From Odontocerum albicorne (Eukaryota; Arthropoda; Insecta; Trichoptera; Odontoceridae): a DNA stretch of 64,000 bases. The number at the start of each line of letters is the position of its first letter. Within the stretch, counting starts at the first letter, position 1. Location: positions 28,787,126 through 28,851,125 of the forward strand of contig OX463842.1 of the NCBI GenBank assembly GCA_949825065.1, written 5' to 3'. Both the position numbers and the translations under genes were made by a program. The notes beneath the pieces were generated by a model. That model did no database searches and had not been told where the DNA came from. It saw only the letters and a list, made by a program, of their open reading frames with translations. Below are positions 11,821-23,800 of the stretch, one piece after another.

Positions 11821-14800
11821 CTAAAACATAGACATTTATTTAAAAACTAAAATTTCATGTCGGGGTTCATGATATTATTATACTGGTCAAATTCAACTCA
11901 TTTATATTGAATATTGTCTTCAAATTAAAATAAAACTATTTAAAAGAAAATAAAATAAGAATTATATGTTTCTTAATAAGTAAAAGTTGGTTCGTAAATG
12001 TTAAGAAAAAACGAGTGATATTTGAGTTTGAAGGGCACATATTCCTAAAAGTTTGAATAGAACAATGATTTTGCCCTTATAAATAATTTAATGAGACATT
12101 TAAAAGAAGGGTTCAACAGTGGCAGAATGCATGGATAGAAGATTTTTGAATGAGTGATGATATGGATCTAAGAAGCTCTTCTATGGAAGTATGTTGTCTA
12201 GACTTCCAAGTTCATTCATTCATATATATGGTACTATGTAGAAGACATGGTAAAGAACTCGGAAGGGAGATCATTTTGTCTTTAGAACCAGAGGAGAGGA
12301 GTAGGCATATGTAAAACATATTGGTGAAACTGGTGCATGCTGAAAGTCAACAATACTCGTATCTAGCAGATAAGCTCTTAACCAGACTGGGAGGATAAGA
12401 TGGAGCAGTGAAATACTTTGGACAATCATTATAAAATATTGTAAATAAAGAATCTGAGGCAGTTTCAAATGTGTACCACTGTGTTTAATTGTCCAGACTT
12501 TTTATTAAGGTTGTGAGCCAAATAAATAAATTTAAACTTACACATCCTTCGGGGTCCAGGTAACAAAACATTCGTGAGACTGCAGGTCAGCACACATCCG
12601 GCGGGCCAAGATTGTGGCGACAAAGGTGATGCAGTGAGTACCCCGTTCATTATTGTACAGTGACGTGGAGCACCCTGCTGCTCCACCTGAACGCCATTCT
12701 GAGATCCGTAGCACACGGTACTGAAGGCCCTCCATTATTCCCGCATCAAAGAAATCAAACATACGAGCTGCAAGAATGATTCAAATTTTTTAGTTCTTTC
12801 ATCTTTACTTATCGAAGTTGTTGAAAACCTCCACACACAAATATGTTCAGACTGCAACTGCTGAGAAGTTCTGAAGTCATTCAACTTCTCCAAGACTTTT
12901 TAATAACATTTTCATTTAAATTAATGTCAATTTTTTAAATGTATTTTTGATCAGTCTTAAGTAATGAAATTTATTTCTTCCAGTGTTCGTTGCCAAAAAC
13001 TTGGTAGTTTAAATTTTGTAGTTTAATTTATGAAATTATTGTGTTTTAAATAACTATCCAACAGAACTGTGTATTCAAAGGTTATTATTATTTTAAAAAT
13101 TATGGCTCATAATCATCAAATGTTTTTTTTATCAAGAGAAGTCCTCCATTTTAAATCAGTATTTGAAATATTATTGTTTTATTTATGATATAGTTTTGGA
13201 ATCTGTATCTCAAACACAAAATATTAATTTGGAAGCAATTATAAAGAGTATAAACAGAAATTCTTTCTGTATATGTTTATATCTCAAAGTGAATCAATTT
13301 GAAATTGATAAAAGGTGGTATGAAGTTCATTTGAAATAAAAAATACAAAATATTGATGTGAAATAAACTACACATATCCCTCGATTTACGCGATTTATTT
13401 TTATGTAGTTTTCACCTTAACGCGGTTAAGAAAAATGATTTTTAAAAGGCAATCTTTTTCCTTAGTATTTGGATTTCATCTAGCAAATTATATATCTGGA
13501 CTATGCACTCATCTCAACCAGCGTGCTTGTCACTGAAATTAAGGTTGTCAGAGAGGCAGAGTAGCAACATTATAAATAGCATTTATTCCACTTCATTTTA
13601 TCATTATATCACTATCACATTAAATAATCAGTACCAGTGTGTGGAAAAATAATATTTTTACCAATATATAAAAATGTTCTAGTACTCATATATCTATCTT
13701 TCTTTGATTTTTATAAGGTTGGTTGATTGCTTTAAAGCATTATTTTGGTACCTTTATTTGATATTTAAGAATCCTGTACCTCAATTTACACAATTTGAAT
13801 TCATCTTCAAATTTTGTATAAGTTTCTTGCCTCAATTTGCGCGATTTCGATTTGCTGAATTTTCTTGAAATGTATCAATCGCGTAAATCAAGGGATTGGT
13901 GTATTTTATACATGAATATTATATAAGTATAAAAAATATAGATTCAAATGTAGATAAATAATAACAATTTATAGAATTAATGTTTACCAGATAGATAGAT
14001 ATCTTCGTTAACATTTATTTATGTACACTTTTTTACAATATGTACGAAATAAATAATCATAATTACAAAAATTAATAAAGCAAAGATTAACACAGTGAAA
14101 ACTGCAAAAGGTGGAAACATATCGGACAAATATTTTTTTCCCTTTTGCAGTTTCTTCATCTTTATTAGGTTTGCCAGATTTTAATTTGTTGTAAATATAT
14201 ACATAATTTATTATACTTAAATTTATGTAAATTTGATTTTCGAATTGAAATTGAAACAATCTTATTTTCTTTCCTGCTTTAATCTTGTCAGAATAAATTT
14301 GTTATACTTTTTGTGAAAATTATTATACTTTTTGATGAGGATTTTCAGTTTTCTTAATTCGCTATTTTATGTTAATTATTACGATAGATATTTGAACACA
14401 GATATCCCTCGCTTTATGTGATTTATTGGTTCTAGGAAAAGTCAAGTGGCTAAGAAAATACATAAAGTGAATTTATTTTAATCTGGATGAGATATGGATT
14501 AGTTCCAAATGAGAGAAAAAAAAGTAACCTAACATGTTTTTTTTTCCAGTTACAAGATCTACATAGCTTATTTCCATAAATTGGGTAACTAATCAACTGG
14601 GTCTGGCAGATCTAGCTCATCCTTCTCCTATTGTCTGAATCAGTAGGTAAAGGATTTTGGGTTTTTTGTTTTAAATGGTCAAGAGCGACTTGACAGGCAG
14701 CATTTTTTTATTTCTATCAAGTTATTTGTAGCAAGCTAAGAAACTCCAAATTTCTTTGGCGCTTCAATCTGTATTAGGATAATTCTCTTAAATAGTCTTA

Positions 14801-17800
14801 ATTGCACTGTCAATGTGCTGAAACAACTCAGCCACATGTTTAATTGAAAGTTCTATGAAGGGCTCAACAACACGGCCTCGTCGCCTTTATCATTCGAGAA
14901 GTTTGTCATTTGTGAGATCTGTAGTATATTATTGTAGCAATTCTTCAACCGCTCACAAGAGTGATTGTGAAATTAAAATCCAGATTAATACATTTTTTTT
15001 TCAATATTATTTAAATCAGATTATAGCAAAATCACGTAAAATGGGATAGCGCATAAACAAAGGATGCCTGAATGTTCAAATGTACGTAATAAAGTAAAAA
15101 GATATTTCCCTTTGCATTAAAATGTGTCGAATATTGTAATAAATGTAATAAAAAATAAAATATATTTGTAATAAAAAACATTAATTTTTCACAGTTTTCG
15201 CCACATTTAGATTTCACCTTTCGCAGTTTTCACTGTATATCATTACTTCACTGTATATCATTACTAATTTTATAATTTTACAGGTCAAATTTTGGATTCA
15301 CTTGATACAAATTGCATAATATCGATAAATTAGTTTTTTTTAAGTCTTGATGCATTTCTGTAGTTAATTATAATTTTATTTCTACATTATACTTTATAAT
15401 ACTATTAGAATAAATACTTGTATAATAAATACAAATCTATAACTATGAATTTTATATTTTTAAATAACAAAATAAAAAAACTTTATTTAATAATTAACTG
15501 CAAAATAATATATTTTTATTTTAATAGTAATTAGTATTATGTATGAAAAAATAAATAATAGCATATTAATTGGACATATTTTTGAGATTATGATTTTGTA
15601 TTTAGAAACAAAAATAAAATGACATTGGACCATAATTACCTGACCATGGCTGCCTCCGGTAGCGCAACTTCTTACCATTCCTCCTGATAAGTTTGGGAAC
15701 ACTGAATTCTATGTTCTTTCTCGCGCTGCTAACATTACTTCCTTGCTCGGCAAAATGGTTGTTCACATGTCTTTGCAATGCCAACTGAAAAATAAAAAAA
15801 ATACATTAATTTTAGAACAAGTGTCCACATGTAGCAATTGATTAAATGACAACAATTAAAGCATGAAGATATAATTGGAACAACTTGTTCATAGTACATT
15901 AAATTCAGGGTTCCAGTCTAATTTTCACTTAAGGCCTCTTAAACATCTTTCTGGTTGGTTGGAAGAATTTGTCACATAGTAATAAGCCTGCGAAGTTGTG
16001 CTGTATGTTGAGGTTTAAAAAATGAATGTAGCAAAATCAAAGGTTATAGTAATAGTAAACGATACACTTAATGTTATATACGACAACCGCGCAATATCAA
16101 CAGTAGCAAAATGAACAATACGTAATGTGTTTGTGTCCACCTTGGTGTATGGAAATAAAATTTGGACTAGGCAGAAGGATACGAGTAAGATTAATGCTGT
16201 GGAGATGCGTACACTAAGAAAAATTTGTGGAGTGTCAATGTTTGAATGAAGGCAGAATGAAGACCTCAGAAATTAATACATGTACTCATATAAAATGGAT
16301 GTTGTAAGTAAGATGAAGAAAGGAGCTTTAAGATGGTTTCGACATGTAGAGAGAATGAATGATGAAAGAATGACTAAGCGAATATACAAGTCAGAAGTGT
16401 AAGGTGTGCGTGGAAGAGGTAGACCAAGGAAAACGTGGCTGGACTAAATGGATCAGATTTTGAAAGAAGGTAAAGTGAGAAGTATGAATAATGGAAGGTT
16501 GTGCATGATAAGATGTATGAATGTGGAGGTTGCGTGCTTGGATAGAAAGGTTTGGAGATCTGTTGTCTCTGCCTACCCCACAAGGAACACTGTGTGATTA
16601 TAAGTATGTACGTACAAATATTAACATTATTGATTCCACTCAAAAATAGAATCCATTATTTGATTCTGTTCAAGAATTTCATGAAGAAATTAATTCTGTT
16701 AAACTTAGCTAAACTACTCACTCTAATATATTTATTTAAAAAAAACAATAACGCTTATTATAAGCATTTTTTTGTTGTGATTAACAAAATAGGAAATAAT
16801 AAAATAAAACAAAAGTATTTCCTTACATATTATAGCTTTTGAAAACTATTACATAAATATCACAATATTTAATTAGTCAATAATAAAGTGGCACAGTGCA
16901 ACTGTCACTTCCAGCACTGTCACTCCATCAGGATTTGACCTCTTTAGTTACACAATTACTTTAAATTGACACATGGAGGGCACACAGAATAGCTCTTCAA
17001 CAATGCTTTTCAATAATATTATCAGTCCAAGTTTTTTCAATATAGGTGACAACACACATATTTTAGACACTCAAAATTATCACCAAACATATATGTACCA
17101 TAATATAAAATATTTAGCATTTTTTTAAAATATTAAATAATATTTTTTTGTATGAAGAAACGTATATTCTCAATACAGATAAATCAACCTTGCCTGATTG
17201 CTTCACAACACTAAAGAACATATACTACCTTGATCAAAAAGTTTTAGGACTTTATTCATAAAATCGAAAATACAAGTTTATTCATCAAAATCGATATGGT
17301 CCCCTTCAAAGTACTCCCCATTGACTGCAACGCACTTACGCCAGCGCTTGATCCAATCCTCGAAACACCGCTGGTACTCAATTTTCGGTATGTCCATCAG
17401 AGCCGTCTTCGATTTTTTCATGACATCCTTTCGGGTGCTGTAACGCATTCCGCGAAGCGGTTTTTTAAGTCGGTTGAATAGGAAAAAGTCGCAGGGAGCC
17501 AGATCAGGTGAATTCAAAGGCTGCTGGATAGTAGTCGTGTTGTTTTTGGTCAAAAACTCATGGAAATCATGTCTTTCGCAATTTCAACGCGGTCCTTTTT
17601 TTGCATGAAATTGAGGTCTTTCGGCACCAGTTTTGCAGCGACACATCTGAGGCCCAAATCACTAATCACAATGTCTTGAGCGAATCCATAAGCGATGTTC
17701 AAGTCCTCTGCCAGCTCTCTGATGGTCAATTTGCGGTTTTCGGCCAACATTTCTTTGATTTTATCGATGTTTTCATCGGTTTTCGACTGCCACTGCGTTT

Positions 17801-20800
17801 GTCATCCTCGACCGACTCACGACCACTTCTGAAGCGTTCGTGCCACCAAAAAACACTTCTCCAACATTTCCAAGGTCTGCGGACCGTTAAATCTGTTTTT
17901 CACACAAAATTTAATGCAAACTCGTTGATGCACAGTTGATGCCATTTTCAAACTTGTAAAAAATCGAAAACACGCACAAAGGTAGATGTACTCAGTACAG
18001 CGTAACTTTTACAAATGTCAAGCTATGATGCTGAAATTTGGAGGGAAGTGTCAATGATAGATGTGGTAATCTAATAAAAAAAAAAGAATTCCAATCGGGT
18101 GACTGACAGCGCCACACGGTGGCCGGTCCTAAAACTTTTTGATCAAGGTAGTATTTTGTATGAAGAAACATATATTCTCAATACAGATAAATCAACCTTG
18201 CCTGATTGCTTCACAACACTAAAGAACATATATTTTGTATGAAGAAACATATATTCTCAATACAGATAAATCAACCTTGCCTGATTTGCTTCACAACACT
18301 AAAGAACATATATTTTTATTGTCGTTACTTTTTAATAAAAAATTGTATTTTTATCAGATCAATTTGTATTCAGATTTATTACCACTACGTATGTTTAATT
18401 TCCAATTGATCTTTATTGTATTAGTGTAACACTTTCATTATACGAGTATACAGTGCAACCTGAAGAGTTTATTACCATGTGGCAATCTCCTCCAAATAAC
18501 CAGAAATGTGTTACAGAAAACTAGCCCAAAGTGAAAACCAGACTGGTACTTTTCAAATAATCTAGGGACCAACAGAAATCAAACCCGCAATCTAGTTGGA
18601 AAGAGAAGTGTTTTACCAACTTGGTAGAGAAGGTGTATTGTTACAAGTGGTAGGTACACTTCGTCTTTTGGATAACTTTAAAATAATCCGGTTACTTTTT
18701 AAAATAAGTAGCACGTTACATTACATAGAAATTTTACTTTAATAGTTATTTTTTTAAAAGTAGCTATAAAAACAATGTTGTCCCCACTAATGAAATGTTA
18801 AGGGAAACAGTCATTGCTTTACAAGAAAATAGGTCTTGATTCTCATCTAACATTCTATGCTTTTTGGACCCTGGTCAATTCTGCACTTATTATTTGTGCA
18901 CCACAAATGCTCCATTATAAGCGCAACATATCTTTTCGTGATATCCTCAGATTTGTCAAGGAGCTTGCAGCCTTCCTTCTTTTAGTTTTTTATTAAAAAC
19001 CCTAGAACCAAAATCTAAATATTGTTTTATCAGCGTAAATTTTTAAATTGTTTGAATAACAATTCAAAAGTTTGACATTGATTAATAACTTAGGGTAGTA
19101 GTGTTTGTTGGTTTTGTATGATTTTAAATCATTTATTTTTTCTTTTCAATATGCCACTACTTATCTAGCGCAGTTAAATGATCAAAATCAAGTCAAAGTA
19201 GTATTCCACACGTTGTAACATCTCTTGTGAATTCATATGACTCTTGAAACCTTCTAGTTTTTCATCCTTTTGATAGACAGCTATGCCGGAATAGAAAATA
19301 AAATACTAATTGAAGAAAATTTCCAATTTAATGTCATGAGTAAAATGAGTTTATTTGTTGGATTTTCTTCAACAATAAATAATAAGAGGCACTCTATTAT
19401 CCCCCTGATATCATCCTATTGTTGTATGTTACAAACAAACATATTTTTAAGAAGCAGAATATTTAACATTCATCATGAAAAATGGGATCCTTCTCAGGAT
19501 ATAACAGCGAGGATAGAGATAGCGAGAAGTGCTTTCAATAAAATGGGATCCTTCTCAGGATATAACAGCGAGGATAGAGATAGCGAGAAGTGCTTTCAAT
19601 AAAATTATAGTTACATCTTCTCAACTCTCCTCTATAGAATGAAGGCGTGTACACTAAACCAGGAAACATCATGTAGAATCGAGACTTTTGAGATGTGAAT
19701 CTACAAATGTATCCTCAAGATTTGTTGAAGTGCTTGTTGTTTTATAAGGACTGAGAAGTGTTTAAAACTGTGAAGGTTCACAAGTATTCGATCCCATAAT
19801 GAGAGGCGCAAACATTATAGCGCAACTGATCATCCAGGGAAAAATAATCAGCAAAACGAACCAGAGGAAAATGCCGCATATCTTGGTTTAAGAACTTGCA
19901 GCAGTGGTTTGGGTGCAGTTCTACTGAGTTGTTCCGAGCTGTAATAATCAAAGTGAGAATTGCCATAGCCTCTGATAATCAACCTCTGATAGAAGACAGC
20001 ACCTCGAGAAGAAAAAGAATCTTCAACATACCTGGGTATTAAACCTTAGTCCACAGCCATCCACAATGCATCTGAAGAGTTTGGTTCCTCCGTGGGAGAG
20101 CACGTGGCGCTCTAGCCAGCAGCGAGAGCAGGAAGGTCGGTTGTATACTTTGCAACCTTGCCACAGGCAGGTGTATGTCTCCTTGCCTGCCTGGGAGTTT
20201 ACATGGGATTCCTACAAAACGAACAATATACACAATAAGCAAAAAAATAATCACTGTGTCACTTTGAAGTAATGTTTTGTCATAAATATACTCGAATGAC
20301 TTATGTGCGCGTTATAAAGAAGTAACTATTTCATGTAATTGTACTCAAGTGAACTTTGGTTACATTACACATCCAAAGGTTGAAAAGAACTCAAAGAACA
20401 GTATAATAATGTATAGTATACCAAATATATTTGGACTGCCAACATTTTGTAGATCTTCAGAGATGTTTGTTCAGAGTCCTCGGTCAGGTTTTGATGCACT
20501 TCTGAGGCAATGGGTATGGAGAATACATGAGAGTATAGTAGAAACTGACAACTCATACAGTTCATGTAAGTTATTTTATGTTGTGCCACAGGAGAATGCG
20601 GTTTGCAACTAAATAAATTATTATTGCCACAAGAAGCTAATATTATGAACAGAATAATTATTTGTTTACATTTAAATTTTTTTCTTTTAATTAATTTTAT
20701 TAAAATACAAACTTTTTTTCATAATTTTTTTTTATACATCTGTACTTAACTTCTTTTAGTGCTTGTGTATTTTTTATATAGCTGTGTTCATTACACATCT

Positions 20801-23800
20801 TTACACACTTGCTGGAATAAATGTGGAAAACAACTTTTAAGTATTAATATGAAAAATTTCAGAATCAGCTGCAACCTGAACCAGCTCACTATTATGTTGA
20901 CTGCTTCGAATTTGACTATAGTAACTCAATCTCACAACATTTTTGAGGCAATCAATTAAAAAAAATTTACCCATTTGGACTTCATAAAAATATTATACAA
21001 AAATAAAATAATTTATTTGTCCTTGACTCACATTTAATTAGTTTAAAAAATATGGTATTTGAAAATGAGAGCCAATTTTTATTTGTGACATTCTAATACA
21101 AATATCGAAATGAATCACAAAAAGCTAAAATACCTAGAACATCATATTCATGAGCCATGTCTGGTCTACCTGCTGTGGTGGTCACCCTTAAGAAAATATC
21201 ATATCTTCAATGGTACAGAACAGCTCCTCAACTATCTGATTATCCATCAATTAGCCAATTATGCATAACCAAGATGGGCGTTTTTTTACCATTCCTGTCA
21301 ACCCAAGATTTTGCTCATCAATATTAATTTTAGGAAGTGGACATTTTCTCCTCGCAATATATGACTAAGATAAGCTATTTTTCAGCATAATATAATATTT
21401 AAATGTTCTCGCTCTATTCTAACTCGATGTAGGATTTTGGAGATTGAGATACTACAGGTATACCATGAAACTCTGAGCATTCTCCGATACATCCACATCT
21501 CAAATACTTCCAGTTTGTTTAACATTTCATATGATAGATATCAACGTCCAAATAATGTAAAAAATTAAAAATATTAATATAAAAGAGAAATGAAGTTCCG
21601 CAGTTCTTACTTAATTAAATAAAACAATTGTGGTGTGAATCAATTAATACTAGAAGCATTCTATTATATATACAGTAACCTCTCATTTATACAGGTAAGG
21701 GTAATTGATTCCAGAAAAAAGTTTATAAACAGCAATTGGAGTCATTGAATGTTACATAAAATAGGTGATCTTTTAGATTCATATATTATCCAGATTTTCT
21801 ACTCTTACATACATACATACATACATACTATCACGCAGAGTCCCTTGCGGAGTAGACAGAGATAACAGGTCTAAATCTATCCAAGCACGCAACCTTCAAC
21901 TCCTTCACATTCATACATCTCGTCATGACAATCTTCATACTTCTCACTTTACCTTCTTTCAAAATCTGAACCATTTGATCCAGCCACGTTTTCCTCGGTC
22001 TACCTCTTCCACGCACTTCACACTTGCACTTCTGACTTGTATATTTGCTTAGTCATTCTTTCATCATTCATTCTCTCCACATGTCCAAACCATCTTAAAG
22101 CTCCTTTCTTCATCTTACTTAAAACATCCATTTTATACATGCGTTTATTTCTAATGTCTTTCAAACATTGACACTCTTCTTCTTCTTCTTGAATAATGGC
22201 CGTGAACTCCTATATATGAAGGAGTATACGCCAGTGTCAAGTGATGACACTGACACTCAACAAAATTCCACATGAGTTTGACAGCTAAAATCATAGTCAA
22301 GAAACATTTTTTTTTATAATAACAATTTATGGCATTGAAATATAATCCATATTTTCAGGTTCATATTTTTTCTCCCGTTACAGAAAGAGTTTACTTCTTT
22401 CTGCGGAATGGTGGCGAGCCCTCCTGGCAGGAAAAAACAGCTTCCCCAAGACAACTTCGTAAATCCAAGCCCATTGCACCAAATAATCTATTTCTGGTTT
22501 AAAAATATAATCATCCAGCGAAGAGATCAGATGACACCTGTGTAAAAACAAAAATCAACCACCCAACACAAAAACAGAAGGCTCTTCAAAGCTTCACTCA
22601 GTCAAGAAACAAAATAATAGAAACTTATCAGTAGTAAAAAATAAAAATATTGGTTTAGATTTCTGATTAATCCTTAAAGATGTCACTATTATGCATTTCA
22701 AACAAAATTATTCATATTAAAGTGAATTCACATAAATGGAGGGATCATTATATTTTTCTAAACAAATATTGACATTCTCATGTTTTTCAGTGTTTTTAAG
22801 TTTTGCACTACAAATAGTGCACTTCATCCTCAGAGTAGCTTTAAAGCCAGTCATAGAGTAGTTAGAGTATTAATGTTCCTATTTTTACTAAAACTATGAG
22901 TAGTAGCAACAATTAGATTAAAAAGATTGTTCGCAGAGAAGTGCCTATCGTTGGGACAGGATGACGTTTCGTCACTGGAGCTTTGAAGATCCTTTTTTAC
23001 GTGTTGTTTTTTTATTTTTGCAGAAGCACGGTCTGTGTCTTCTCACTGGATGGTGTTATTTTGAAAGCAGGAAGAAGTTATCTGGTATGATGGGCAAGGA
23101 TTTTAAAGTTGTCGTGGAGAGGTTGTTTTTCTCGCCATGAGGGTTCACCGCCAATTGACAGAAAGAAATAAACTTTCCATAATGAGAAAAATGTATGTAA
23201 GGATTATACAATATTTTCATGCCATAAATTGTTATTAAAAAATATATACGAGTATACACGTATGTAGGTATAGATATATTTTTAAAAGGTATAATACTTG
23301 AAAATTAAAGAAGTAATTTTACCTGTAAATGTTCTAACAAATCGGATGCATCATCAAAGCACTGTATACATCCACTCCATCTACAGTGTTTGTTCTCGGA
23401 AGCACTTGATCTCGCACTTGTTCTATTCCTGGATTCATTGTGGTGATGTTTCTTTGCTGGAAACCTTATTGTTTTAGGTTGAGATAAAATAGGGCTCTTC
23501 TGGCAACTGGACACATCATCCCTCACACTTGTATTTACAGTAAGGAAGGAATCATCATCAATTTCTTTGCTGATTTCTATTACAGATGAATCTAAAACTG
23601 GAGTGGAATTTAAACTATTTAAGTCTTCACTTGTTGAATCTAAACTCGTTTTGGACTCTTCGGAAATGAATGAACTGTTGTCTACATTATTTATATCTTT
23701 TAATTCTGATTCAATTTCTACAGAATCTGTTGATATATCCTCTCTGGACATAAGAGGCTCAGGTGCTAATAATGTATTTTGATCTTCATCAGTAAGTTTT

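Noticed and set aside
17278..17750. two adjacent minus-strand frames as separate host genes
   Set aside because: Both are pieces of one deleted mariner transposase within perfect TIRs.
17146..18311. CRISPR-like array
   Set aside because: The 79-bp units are direct tandem repeats without unique spacers in a eukaryotic intron; the only interruption is a mariner.
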